Below are positions 15,408-25,300 of a DNA stretch of 54,429 bases, one piece after another. A program made the position numbers and the translations under genes. Source of the DNA: Salinimonas profundi (lineage in GTDB: Bacteria > Pseudomonadota > Gammaproteobacteria > Enterobacterales > Alteromonadaceae). Under the pieces are notes generated by a model. The model saw only the letters and a list, made by a program, of their open reading frames with translations. It ran no database searches and was not told where the DNA came from. Position 1 is the first letter of the stretch. Each line of letters starts with the position of its first letter. The stretch is taken from contig NZ_JABBXD010000016.1 of NCBI RefSeq assembly GCF_014750655.1, positions 1 through 54,429 on the forward strand. Reading direction: 5' to 3'.

Positions 15408-18400
15408 TTATGCCGCGTTTGGAATGTAGTGGTGTTTGTAGTAACGCATATTATCGGCCACTATCGCATCGAGGATCCCTGCTTTAGTAACACCTTCCTC
15501 AAAATCCTCTTCAATGCCCAAATGTTTACGCCTGGCTTCAATATCTTCCTGAAGAGAACCGCCCGGGTACCGGTGAACAAGCAGCTTCATCGCTTCACTT
15601 TCTCCTATTCTTTGCGCCAATTGTTCAACGACGTAGGTGTCAGTACGCGTTGAATTAACGCGCCATAAGAACTGTGGGCCGAATGTAGACATCATCAGCT
15701 GTTCAAGCCAACCATCGTCAGTATCAAATATGCCAAGCATCGTCGCACCACGTTTTGAAGGCTTTTTGAGACTGTTTTTTAAGTGATATTCCATTGTTGG
15801 ACTAAGCTGAAACTCTTCAACAATAGATTTAACATTTTGAGCAGTACCTGAGCCTAAAATGATTATGCTAGATGCCAGTCTTTTAATATCAGCAGGAAAT
15901 GCATCTGCTAATTGACTTGCAAGGGTGACATCAACACCCCACTTACGCCCCTCAAGTACGGCTGTAATAAGCTGCAAAATGAATTCTGGCACTTCACTAC
16001 CACGATGAATCTCATCAGCACAAAAGCGTTTAACAGTTCGCTGTAAGCGCTCAACGTCCAGCTTGTGATATTTGCGATAATCAATCTTGTAAAGGCCAAC
16101 TTCTGCTTCCATTTCTTTTAATGAATCTGGTCCCTTGTACATGTCAGTTGTTAATACATGATATGCCAAGGTATAAAAAAGTGTTGTGCGACGCTGTCCT
16201 TCAATTCCTCGCCCTTTAGTGACGTCATCAAGATCTAACGAAACAATCCTGGATTGGCCTATGTCAAAAAGCGTTTCGCCCCCAAGAATTGGATAGGCAT
16301 TAACAGCTGCACGAAGTTTTCTTGAAACGTAACTGGTTATCGGCTCTTGGCTTAACGTTTTTGCATCTACAAATTCATCAGCAATCCGCGGATCCGAACA
16401 AAGTGAATTTAGATAGGGCACTGTAGGGACTGCGTATCGTTGCGCCAACGATGCAAGACGGGGCTCATCCTGAAGATAAAGGAAGTCTACAATGTCCCAC
16501 CAGATTGGACGCTTTGCTTCTGATTCAAAACTGTATTTCTCTAAAGCTTCATCTACCTCTTCACATAAGCCTGGAACGTATGTATGAGCGTGAAGGCGTT
16601 CAGACAAACGCTTGTATGCCAAGTCAATAAGGCCATTTATCACATCCAGCGTACCTTCAGGTGGCGCCGAACCATCATCTTGAGCAGTTAATGATGAGAC
16701 CAAGTTTAATATTGTAGAGCGATGGCCAGAAAGTGGATAACGTAGACCAAGCTGCGTATCCATGGGATTGATGCGATTTTCTTTCGTATTTTGAAGCCGG
16801 TTATATGCAGCTAGGTGCTGTTTGCTCAATGGAAGAAGAGATTTAACAAGCTCAACAAATCCTTTGGAGCCGGGGCCAATATCTATCTGACGAATATAAG
16901 GTATTTCTTGGGCGTCAGGGTGCAATAAAAGAGAAAAATTATCACCCGCCAGCTCAACTGTTTTACCAAATCCCATTGGCCCAACGATCATTTTCGTCCA
17001 GTGAGACTGTTTAATTGAGTAGGGCTGCACAGGCATTATTTTGCCACGTATGGAGCGCATAATACGCGAGCCTGACTCCCATACGCTTGCCGGCTGAGTA
17101 ATGGGTAGCAAACTGATTGTATCGGACAAGGTATAGGGAAGCGGTTTTGCTGAGTTACCCCTGGTCAAGCCAGGAATACTTGATAGCACTGATTCAACAA
17201 CATCACCCTCCGCTTGCGCCGATTCAGCATGTCCCCAAGATTGAAGGATTCGTGCTATTTGTTCACGCCGTTTTTTGGCAAGACTAACATCACCATCATA
17301 CGCCCATGTGCAAATTGAGATTCTTAATTGAATAATTTCTTCACCGGCTTCACGAAGGGCACGGAGCCGCTCTGATACCTCAATTATATGTTTATTGTTC
17401 GGCGTGCCACCCAATTTATCGGTAATTCGAAGAAACGAAGCCATCGTCTCTTGAAATACCGTTAAGCTTATTCCATCAGCTGACATATCAAACGTTATCC
17501 TGCAAGGTATGTCAGCTTTTTTTAATTCCCTGTACAGTATATTAAATGGTTTAGCTTTTTGCGGGGCAAATGAAACAGATAAGGGGGCATATACAGAGTC
17601 TCCGACTGTTGCTAAAGAGCTTTCGACAATCTCCATCTCACGAGACATTATCTGATCGGCCAGTTTTGGTACACCAACCATAGAAAAGTCCCCTTTGCGT
17701 GACTCAGGCAACTCCATACTATGGTTATCACCGGGCAATTGGACCTTATAGTTAAGGTCCGTCCATGCGCTATCATAGGCGAGGCGCATATCAAAAGTGA
17801 TCTCATGGGTGTCCAGTAGGCGACAAAAAATATCATTATTGCGAAACATCTCTCGCAAATTGTCGAGCAAAGTAAGATGTTTGTTCGCATAGTATTCAGC
17901 ACCGTTCGCGATAGACTGGCACTTAGTCATGAACGGCATGCCCTCAGCCTGATTTAATTTTAGTTTTTGCAGCTCCTTACTTTCAGTTGGTGTTAGGTTG
18001 CGCACTTTCGTTTGGACAACAATATAATTGCGTTCACTGTGACAAAATGCTGCATTAGCTTGAATGTATTCATCAATAAGACTGGTATCTATTAATCCAA
18101 GATTCTTTGCTGTCTTTCTGGCATTGGCTCCGAATACTTGCTCCAACTCTTCCTCTGTTTTATCAGTATCCATCGAGAAAGAGTGCATTATGCGGTGAGT
18201 ACCATTGCCCAGATAAGCTTTAAATTCAGCTTCTATCGAAAGTACCAGCTCATCCAGCTTATCAGCGCCAACGACTTGCCTGGAGCCGTCAATACGTATC
18301 GCTGATATAAGTGAACCATCATCTTGTATCAAACAGTGCTTACCAAAAACGGTATCTAGTGACACATGGTCTTTAGGGCTTTGTTTAAGCAGTTTTGACG

Positions 18401-18473
18401 ATACTATCTGGGCAAGTGTTTCCCACGTAGAGAGTGCGCGTTCCGCGAACGTATTAGGGTGGTTATACAACAT
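15408..18473 (-). CDS. icmB: IcmB/DotO (TraU-like) type IVB secretion ATPase
   Basis: A 1021-residue ATPase of the size of IcmB/DotO (about 1000). Walker A is GPMGFGKT at about 498-505 (Lys504); a Walker B-like CADEIH lies at about 818-823 (Asp820, Glu821). The long N-terminal half is the family's channel-docking region. In IncI plasmids the equivalent is TraU. It is a VirB4-type motor at the cytoplasmic base of the conjugation channel, working with the IcmO coupling ATPase. It is the last gene of the minus-strand icm block, 21 bases after icmJ, exactly as in Legionella. A bidirectional terminator follows. Both ATPase motifs look intact. Confidence 0.9.
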   Translation of the reverse strand: MLYNHPNTFAERALSTWETLAQIVSSKLLKQSPKDHVSLDTVFGKHCLIQDDGSLISAIRIDGSRQVVGADKLDELVLSIEAEFKAYLGNGTHRIMHSFSMDTDKTEEELEQVFGANARKTAKNLGLIDTSLIDEYIQANAAFCHSERNYIVVQTKVRNLTPTESKELQKLKLNQAEGMPFMTKCQSIANGAEYYANKHLTLLDNLREMFRNNDIFCRLLDTHEITFDMRLAYDSAWTDLNYKVQLPGDNHSMELPESRKGDFSMVGVPKLADQIMSREMEIVESSLATVGDSVYAPLSVSFAPQKAKPFNILYRELKKADIPCRITFDMSADGISLTVFQETMASFLRITDKLGGTPNNKHIIEVSERLRALREAGEEIIQLRISICTWAYDGDVSLAKKRREQIARILQSWGHAESAQAEGDVVESVLSSIPGLTRGNSAKPLPYTLSDTISLLPITQPASVWESGSRIMRSIRGKIMPVQPYSIKQSHWTKMIVGPMGFGKTVELAGDNFSLLLHPDAQEIPYIRQIDIGPGSKGFVELVKSLLPLSKQHLAAYNRLQNTKENRINPMDTQLGLRYPLSGHRSTILNLVSSLTAQDDGSAPPEGTLDVINGLIDLAYKRLSERLHAHTYVPGLCEEVDEALEKYSFESEAKRPIWWDIVDFLYLQDEPRLASLAQRYAVPTVPYLNSLCSDPRIADEFVDAKTLSQEPITSYVSRKLRAAVNAYPILGGETLFDIGQSRIVSLDLDDVTKGRGIEGQRRTTLFYTLAYHVLTTDMYKGPDSLKEMEAEVGLYKIDYRKYHKLDVERLQRTVKRFCADEIHRGSEVPEFILQLITAVLEGRKWGVDVTLASQLADAFPADIKRLASSIIILGSGTAQNVKSIVEEFQLSPTMEYHLKNSLKKPSKRGATMLGIFDTDDGWLEQLMMSTFGPQFLWRVNSTRTDTYVVEQLAQRIGESEAMKLLVHRYPGGSLQEDIEARRKHLGIEEDFEEGVTKAGILDAIVADNMRYYKHHYIPNAA

Positions 18474-18494
18474 GAAAGGTTCTCTTGAATTAGA

Positions 18495-19091
18495 TTACAC
18501 AGGCTTTGCAAAGTAGTCAGGATTGGTCCGGTACCAATACTGAAAAACATGACGATAAGTGGCTCGGGAAGGAAAATAACGAAGGTGCTTAAATATTTTT
18601 GATGCTTCAGCCTCAAAATTACGGCGTACGCTTTTTAGTGCATTTACTGTCTGCTGAGTTGAGCCTTCATCCACCATAAACAGGTAGTCTTTTTTAGAGG
18701 CCTGCATTCGCTGAAATTTCGCTTGAACTGCATTAGCCCCATGCTGATAAGGAAGCTCTTCAATTATCGCGGTATTTAGAATGCGAGCGGCATTGCTCAA
18801 CTGCCCCTGAGTTATGTCGGGGGCGTGTAGAATTAAACCATGATTTGTTGTGCCATTTACTGTTCTGCCCAAACGCAGCGCTGAACTGCAAAGCGCACAA
18901 AATACTGTGGGCCTGTCCTTAAAAACTATCACTTCCATATAGCCACTTACGACCTCTGGTGATGATTTTGAAACAAAACCACAGCAAGCACACGTAAATT
19001 CAGATTCGTTTAAAATTTCCCATTCACGCCGGGTTACCTGATAATTCAGGCTCTCCGGCATTGTAGGGCGATCTGGAAGATTTAAAATCAC
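18495..19091 (-). CDS. icmJ: IcmJ/DotN zinc protein of the coupling complex
   Basis: A 198-residue protein matching IcmJ/DotN in size, position and cysteine pattern. The pairs Cys34-x-Cys36-Cys37 (TCACCGF) and Cys65/Cys68 (CALC) form a zinc site in the HNH-like fold of DotN. In Legionella DotN associates with the DotL coupling ATPase and helps recruit substrates. The gene lies between icmD and icmB, as in the Legionella order. Remaining residues (after about 90) are helical and poorly conserved by eye. Identity rests on the cysteine pattern plus synteny. Confidence 0.82.
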   Translation of the reverse strand: MILNLPDRPTMPESLNYQVTRREWEILNESEFTCACCGFVSKSSPEVVSGYMEVIVFKDRPTVFCALCSSALRLGRTVNGTTNHGLILHAPDITQGQLSNAARILNTAIIEELPYQHGANAVQAKFQRMQASKKDYLFMVDEGSTQQTVNALKSVRRNFEAEASKIFKHLRYFPSRATYRHVFQYWYRTNPDYFAKPV

Positions 19092-19100
19092 CGGTTCAAG

Positions 19101-19475
19101 CTACCGTGACTGTTCGATGAGCGTTTTTGTTTGTCTAACCTCTTCGCTACTACCGAAAAACTGAGAATTAACCGCGAGTATAATTCCAAAAGTGCCGGCC
19201 AGAAGTCCGCCCCCACCAATTTTTCTCCAATGGCTTCCACTGCTTTCCTGACCGTTTCTACCTTGGACTAATCCAATAATTCCTGCAGCAGCAGTTAATA
19301 TTCCAATAATAAGCAATGCAATTTGGATTGCTTTCCATACACCTAAACCACCAGCGCTGGCGTTATCTCCCATACAGCCGATGTCACAATCGTTATTGGC
19401 CTGGGCTACAGTTGTAAACATAAAAAGTAAAACTGAGGATGTTACTCGCTTCATTGTTTTAGAACTTACTGTCAT
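19101..19475 (-). CDS. icmD: IcmD/DotP-like small secretion-system membrane protein
   Basis: A 124-residue protein with a signal-like N-terminus and two hydrophobic spans (about 48-68 and 90-108), the layout of IcmD/DotP (132 residues in Legionella). It may start at an internal Met (residue 8), giving a cleavable signal ending TTVAQA. The mature start carries CDIGC, which could form a disulfide or bind metal. Position between icmC-like and icmJ genes fixes the assignment; the sequence alone would not. In IncI plasmids the equivalents are small TraQ/TraR-type membrane proteins. It probably sits in the inner membrane or periplasm as part of the channel. Confidence 0.7.
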   Translation of the reverse strand: MTVSSKTMKRVTSSVLLFMFTTVAQANNDCDIGCMGDNASAGGLGVWKAIQIALLIIGILTAAAGIIGLVQGRNGQESSGSHWRKIGGGGLLAGTFGIILAVNSQFFGSSEEVRQTKTLIEQSR

Positions 19476-19529
19476 TTTTTTACTACCCTTTTTTTAAATT
19501 AAATAAAAAACACAGAGATATTAGTTGCG

Positions 19530-20072
19530 TTAAAAAGTTAGATATTCAGTACCGTATCGCCCCTGACCAAGAGTCATTGATAAAGCATCTACGAAATAAG
19601 GAAAGGCAACACAGCAACCAGCCAACCCCCATAGGACCAACGCCTCACTTACCCATTTTTCTCGACGATTGTGGGCACCTGTAGCACCAACATAGATAGC
19701 TTTGGCAACCAGTACCCACGCAAAAAAAGTGATATAGGTGGTGATTGCGTACAGGCCCACCCGAAAGTCATCATTGGATGCATAAGGTGAATAAGACTGA
19801 AGAATTACCGGATTGGTTGAACGCCTGAAAAGCGTATAACTGGCCACATTCAAAACCGTCCCAAGAGACAGCATCAATGGCCCCAAAAAAATCATGAAAT
19901 AGCAGCTACCAGGTGCTGACTGCTGTGCCTTATTACTTTGTATTAATAGCGTTACACCTTTTGATGTGACTACTAGGCCGGTAATAGCGCTAAAGACAAC
20001 AACTGCGCTATATAGGCCAGGAAGAGCCCGAGCAATAGAGTGAAGCACTTGTAAAGCGGCAGAGTAATCCAT
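19530..20072 (-). CDS. icmC: IcmC/DotE-like multi-span membrane protein
   Basis: A 180-residue very hydrophobic protein with about four transmembrane spans (roughly 17-37, 52-74, 107-128 and 145-165), the size and topology of IcmC/DotE (194 residues). It lies directly downstream of icmG, separated by 3 bases, and before icmD, as in Legionella. DotV is a related paralogue and cannot be excluded. Expected in the inner membrane as a channel component; its exact role is not known even in Legionella. Confidence 0.65.
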   Translation of the reverse strand: MDYSAALQVLHSIARALPGLYSAVVVFSAITGLVVTSKGVTLLIQSNKAQQSAPGSCYFMIFLGPLMLSLGTVLNVASYTLFRRSTNPVILQSYSPYASNDDFRVGLYAITTYITFFAWVLVAKAIYVGATGAHNRREKWVSEALVLWGLAGCCVAFPYFVDALSMTLGQGRYGTEYLTF

Positions 20073-20075
20073 TTC

Positions 20076-21020
20076 TTAGCCTCGTTTGAGCAAGCAGCTA
20101 CCGGCTTTGATCGAATTTGATTGGGCGCTCATCACTGTTACCTGGCCGCAATTTGGCACATCGACACCGGGTTTAACTCTAAGCTTTTGGCCAGTTACGG
20201 TATTTACGATAAAGCCAAGTTTGGCGTTGAAGTTAACTAGCTTTATAACCCATGGGGATTTCTCAACAGCGGGCTTACCTTCACCTTTGAATCGACGTGC
20301 ATGAGTCGGCTCTTTGTCTTTTGCGGTGTCAGGTTCTGAGCTTAATTTCCACTCTTCCAGGGCCTTGGTACGATTAGCCAGCCAACCGTAATTTTTTGTA
20401 TTTGTATCAACATCAGTAGCAATCTTTGATAAAGAACCTGTGACTGTAACCAGCTTTTCTTTTACATCTTCAATCCCAGCACTTGGACCGCTTGTTGCTA
20501 TCATCAACACTTCTTGTTCCAGCGCATCGACACGCTGAAGTAATCGGTTGAGATTCTCATTTAAACGCTGGACTGAGGCTTTGTTTAACTCCCCTGCCTG
20601 TAAGGCAGCCTCAGCTGATTGTTTGAGATCAGTTGTTTGACTCCGGTTATTAATATTGACTGTTTGCGCAAGTTCTTTTACTGAATCTGTTTGGGCTTGT
20701 AGCGAAGCAAGCTTTTGCTCAAGAAGGTTCTGGCGATTACTATTGTCTTTGAATCCCGGCAAAGACAAATTCGAGACAGCCTCATAAAATTTATCTGGCC
20801 CCATTGCCGTAACAGTTACCCCAATTCCTATTGCAACAACTGCAGAGCCAACAATGTACTTGCTTTTATACCAAGCTGACAGGCTGCGCTTAACTGGTTT
20901 GGCCCTATCAGCTGTCTGTTCACGCGGTGTCTCGTTTTGCTCGTTTGGAAACGGCGTTACGGATGCAAGACCATCGTCTTCATCTGATGCAAAATCTGGA
21001 TTAAATTTCTCTGCGCTCAC
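20076..21020 (-). CDS. icmG: IcmG/DotF-like inner-membrane protein
   Basis: A 314-residue protein. A cytoplasmic acidic N-terminus (about 1-50) is followed by one span near 54-74 (KYIVGSAVVAIGIGVTV), a long coiled coil (about 95-230) and a C-terminal globular domain from about 255. The C-terminal domain holds two cysteines in PNCGQV and GSCLL that could form a disulfide. This is the DotF/IcmG layout; TraP is the IncI counterpart. The start is GTG. A perfect 10-bp inverted repeat lies 16-42 bases upstream and may control this part of the operon. DotF bridges the inner-membrane complex and the DotG/H core. Confidence 0.8.
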   Translation of the reverse strand: MSAEKFNPDFASDEDDGLASVTPFPNEQNETPREQTADRAKPVKRSLSAWYKSKYIVGSAVVAIGIGVTVTAMGPDKFYEAVSNLSLPGFKDNSNRQNLLEQKLASLQAQTDSVKELAQTVNINNRSQTTDLKQSAEAALQAGELNKASVQRLNENLNRLLQRVDALEQEVLMIATSGPSAGIEDVKEKLVTVTGSLSKIATDVDTNTKNYGWLANRTKALEEWKLSSEPDTAKDKEPTHARRFKGEGKPAVEKSPWVIKLVNFNAKLGFIVNTVTGQKLRVKPGVDVPNCGQVTVMSAQSNSIKAGSCLLKRG

Positions 21021-21035
21021 TGCATGTGCCCCGCT

Positions 21036-21062
21036 GTTTAACTTATGGGGCTTAAGTTAAAC
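21036..21062. promoter_or_regulatory. Perfect 10-bp inverted repeat just upstream of icmG
   Basis: GTTTAACTTA and TAAGTTAAAC flank a 7-nt centre. It lies 16-42 bases upstream of the icmG GTG start, where it could be an operator or an mRNA hairpin that influences translation. The rest of the gap 21063-21261 shows nothing recognisable. Confidence 0.5.
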
Positions 21063-21261
21063 ACTCGAACGGGCGCTCTCAACGAAATAAGGTCAATAAA
21101 TCGGGAAACTAAAAAACTACAACTTTAAGGCTTTACGTGAAGACGAAGCAGGTGGGAGCCTGGTGAGTTTAAATATCGCTATCCTTGCTATTGAATGAAC
21201 CATGATATCTCAAGGTACTATTCATCCAGAGTGAGAACTGGAGGGAAGTGCTGTTTAATAT

Positions 21262-21663
21262 TTATTTCTGTGGTAGGCGTTCGCCATCAACTTCAAAGTC
21301 TACCATGCCATACCGCACACTGGACTCTTTTTCTAAAAGGGCTATAAGTGCATCAAGTTCTTCTGAGCTACTTGAATGCACTTCTATTTGCCAAATGTTA
21401 AGTTCACTAATATTGCCGATGACTTTCCCATTAACAATCGTAGCCAGACGTAGCGCCTCGTTGGCATTAAAATCAGTTTTTAATGCAACATGTACATAAC
21501 TACTAACTATTTTGTTACCGAATTCATCCTCAATAGATGAACTTATATGGCTAGGTGACAGATCTCCTGAAAAATCATTGCCGTCACAACCCAAAACAAA
21601 AAAACAGGTATAAAAAATAATTGTACTCGGCTTTTTTAAAAAACCTCTTTTAAACATTATCAA
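21262..21663 (-). CDS. Lipoprotein inserted between icmE and icmG, unknown
   Basis: A 133-residue protein with a lipoprotein signal: basic MIMFKRGFLKK, a hydrophobic core, then the lipobox FVLGC with the lipidated Cys near residue 26. The residue after Cys is Asp, the classical +2 signal for retention in the inner membrane. The mature part is a small alpha/beta domain with no recognised family. It is not in the Legionella icm order, but conjugative type IVB systems need lipoproteins (DotC, DotD) that are not seen in this window. Here it may be a system-specific stabiliser or an entry-exclusion lipoprotein. It follows the coiled-coil gene by 14 bases. Confidence 0.68.
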   Translation of the reverse strand: MIMFKRGFLKKPSTIIFYTCFFVLGCDGNDFSGDLSPSHISSSIEDEFGNKIVSSYVHVALKTDFNANEALRLATIVNGKVIGNISELNIWQIEVHSSSSEELDALIALLEKESSVRYGMVDFEVDGERLPQK

Positions 21664-21677
21664 TAACCCGATATTAC

Positions 21678-22112
21678 CTAATGCGTAGGGTTTTGCTCTT
21701 TAAGTTGCTGCCGGTCAAGGTATGGCGTCTTGACGTTTAATGGCGGCGGCGTTGGAGGAATAGGCCTATTAAGAATCCTTATTTTATCTAAAATAATTCC
21801 GCTAATCACTGAACCACCAGGTCGCTTCTGCTTTTCACTTTCCAGAATTGAAGTTAAAAGCTCGCTCTTACCACCTCTTTGAATAAAACCAAAAACGTCT
21901 GAAATTTCACCTTTAAGGCTTTCATACTTTCTAATGTGCTTAGAGTTTTCTGTTTGCAGTCTAGCTACCGACTCCTTGTGATCTGCAGCAACTTTCGAAT
22001 CCAGCTCGGCCTCCATTTTCATTCGAGATATTTTTCTATTTAGACGATTGATATGTATAAATGAGACTGTCAGTAAGAAAAGAGCAAGGAAAATAATTGC
22101 TAGTAGATACAT
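21678..22112 (-). CDS. Membrane-anchored coiled-coil protein, unknown
   Basis: A 144-residue protein with an N-terminal span (about residues 2-20) followed by a charged heptad-rich helix (about 24-75) and a proline-rich tail (PIPPTPPPLN). It lies between icmE and the lipoprotein gene, has no counterpart in the Legionella order, and may work with the lipoprotein. The anchor plus coiled coil fits a scaffold or exclusion protein. No family recognised. Confidence 0.62.
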   Translation of the reverse strand: MYLLAIIFLALFLLTVSFIHINRLNRKISRMKMEAELDSKVAADHKESVARLQTENSKHIRKYESLKGEISDVFGFIQRGGKSELLTSILESEKQKRPGGSVISGIILDKIRILNRPIPPTPPPLNVKTPYLDRQQLKEQNPTH

Positions 22113-22253
22113 TTTGGATGGTTTAGCTATGAAAAGTTGCCTTCAAATTTATCATTAAGCCAATACTGTGGCTAGCAGCAACATGTCCTTGAAATATAAT
22201 TCAAATATTATTTTATAGCTCATACCAGCTATTCATTACTGCATTATCCTGAC

Positions 22254-22321
22254 TAAGCAGAGCTGTAAGAAATATTTTAGCTCTGCTTACAATAGCCATA
22301 ATGTGATTCTTATTATGGCTA
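22254..22321 (-). terminator. Two tandem hairpins downstream of icmE
   Basis: Hairpin 1: TAAGCAGAGCT (22254-22264) with AGCTCTGCTTA (22279-22289). Hairpin 2: TAGCCATAAT (22293-22302) with ATTATGGCTA (22312-22321). Both stems are perfect. They lie between the icmE stop and the next minus-strand gene, so they could reduce or end read-through, or protect the icmE mRNA 3' end. Confidence 0.5.
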
Positions 22322-22332
22322 CAGACTCCCAA

Positions 22333-25300
22333 TTAATGCTTAGTGGGTAAATCTTTATCTGTAATGTGAGTAAAGATTTTCATTACCATTTCTGTATTTT
22401 GAGGGATTTTCACAGTGACCGGACGATTTACGCGCTCTGCCAGTGATGGTAGCAGTGCCCGGCCAACTTCCCCAACCCCCTGTAATGCAATCTCCGCATA
22501 ATTTAGACCTTCAACGATTGTCGTTGTTGAGGTGCTTCCCGGGATACTATCTGTTATTTGAGTGCGATCCTGAGAGTTAGCAACACCGTCTGCAACGCCA
22601 GTTCCAAATGACGCAAGGAATACGCCCCCAAACCGATACCAGAAGTGGTCGTCAACTTCTGCAGCCATACCTGCTGATGCTGTGGAAGGGTCTAATGCCA
22701 GCCCTTCAGTGCTGAAGCATTTTAATTCCAAAGGACAGATCTGATTAAATTTAAGAACTGCATTGTCGTAAACCAAATCCACTATTGCGTATGCTTTTGC
22801 CAAATGTAATGGATGGTCTGGAAAAGGCATATGAATCTCAACTTCGAGCCGGTCATTAAAATCGGTGTTAAGCGCATGGGTTGTCGCAACAAAGAATGTT
22901 GAGCCAGTAGGTTCCACAATTTGTGACTGGGGCCCTATACTTTTAGCTCCAGTGTTGCTGTCACTGCCTACAGGACTCACCTGAGTACTTTCTTGAGAAG
23001 GCATTCCCGGGACTTTAGCGGTAGTAACATCGGTAGGCTTGAATGTCGGTGTTATATTCTTTTCATAGCTTTTAGCTGTTTTTTCCATTGCGGCAATATA
23101 ACTAGCCACCCGCTCACCAAACCGGCTTCTAGCGGCTTGGTCAACTGCACTTAATTTAATTTTCCCATCATCTGTTTGCGTCTCTTCAGCTTGTTTACCT
23201 AAATCTTTGTTTTCCTCTGTATCTTTCGAGGATACGTTTGTAACATCACTTTTCTCAGCTGGCTCTTCAGGTAAAGATGGGGGAGTGACATTATTCTCTG
23301 AATCCTTAGCTAAGCCATCATCAGATAATAAGTCTAAGTTGCTCAGCGTTACGGGCTTCTCATCGATAATTATACTATCGCCATTTGCTCCAACGACTTG
23401 TCCTCGGCCATCAAGGCGTAGTCTCTGGCCTCTGTATCTTATGGGTCGCTTTAGTCTATCCACCAGCTGATTTGTCGCATCTACATAGACATGTTTACCA
23501 TCGCGCAAAACTGGCTTGCCGTTTTCATCAACTACTAGCCCTTCCTCTGACTTGTAATATTCAGTACCTGGAATTTTAGTAAGTTGCTTTGAGCCGGCCA
23601 AAAGCTTTCCGTCCGCGCCCAAAGCGACGCCTTGAGCATCCACCGGTGTTATACCGCTCGCTTTTTTCCCGTCTTTGGTAATAAACTCACCAGCTTCACT
23701 TAAATACAGAGAGTTACCACGAGGGTCACGCAAAGGGTTACCGTTCTCATCAATCAATCGACCTGTTTCAGGGTCAATCTCAATAGCTTTACCATTATAT
23801 TTGAAAGGCCTTCCCTCTTTATCGAGAAGTTTTCCATCGCGTGTAATATACACGTCCGAGTCACCAATTTTCTTCATCGCAGAGGTGACCGGTTTACCAT
23901 TACCAAATATCAAACGACCGTCACCATCTTCAAAGATAGCCTCCTTAACTGGCTCGCCATCCTCTGTAATGATTTCACCCTTATCATTCATGAATAAAGG
24001 GTTACCCTTTGAATCAGTGACAATATTTCCATCTTCATCGTAAATTCGGCCGTCAGCCCCAACTCTGACGTTTTTACCCTTATAAGTGAGAGGCTTGCCA
24101 TTCTTATCAAGAATGTATCCATCTTCAGTTTTGATAAAGCCGCTTTCATAGCTGCGACCTAAAGGGTTTACTGCCTCAAATCCACCATTGGCTATTGTTG
24201 AAAGTGCGCCTTCATCCCATGGCGATATCGCTTCTTTCCCTGTTTTATCTTTAAGACGCATATTTTCATCAAGATACAGTTCACGACCATCACCCCCTTT
24301 AACTGCCTCACCATTTGCGTAAACCAAAGCGCCATCCGGGCGACGGTAAACCTGCTTTCCATTGTGGGTAAGTGGCTTTCCATTTAAAGTAACCAGTTCT
24401 TTAGGCACTGAAGCTGATTTATGATTACCCGATCCATGGGAGGGATTCGTCAACTGATCGTTTATCGCTGCATCAGGCACCCCAAACTCATTTTGTACCG
24501 TTCCGTCAGGAGCGACCGTTAGCAAAGAACCCGACTCATCTCGCAGCTGATTCCCATTTTCATCCAAAAGAATATTACCTTTGCGAAACACCGGCTTTCC
24601 ATTCCGGTAAACCTGTTTACCATCTGGCCCCAATAGCGGCTTGATAACATCAAACTGTTCTGTCTTAGGGTCAATTTTTCCACTTTTGGTGCTAAACCCG
24701 TGCATTCCTGATAGCTCACCATTTTCATCAACGATAAATCCTTGCTCGTTTAAGCGAAGTGGACCACCATGCTCATCAAAAATGGGATTTCCGTCTGCAT
24801 CAAAGAGCTGGCCATTTACTCCCTCAAACACAGCTTTACCATTATAAAAAAGTTGCTCTCCTGATTTGCTGAGGACTGGCTTGCGAGCATCTCTGTCCAT
24901 CATCATTTCGCCAGTAGAAGATAAGACAATACCTTCACTGGAGGTTAGATCAACGCCAATCTGTGCCAGTTTGTTATCTTTGGTCACAAACCGGCCCAAC
25001 TCATCTATATAGAGCCGATTACCCTGTTTATCTGTCACAGGCGCTAAGTCGTAAGTGCGTAAACCAATGAGTTTATTTGGAAGGTAAGTATTAAAGTCGA
25101 GAAACATGTCCTTGTGTTTGAATAGCAGAGGTTTACCACCTACAGATGCTAATAATCCATCACTTGAAATGAAAACATCAGATGTGCCCTTTTGTGAAAG
25201 CTTACCAGGTCTGGAAAGCAGGTGGCCATTACGGTCATAAGCGACACCATTGCTATTTTTCAATAAACCAGACTGGACACTTCCCTTGCCGATATCCACA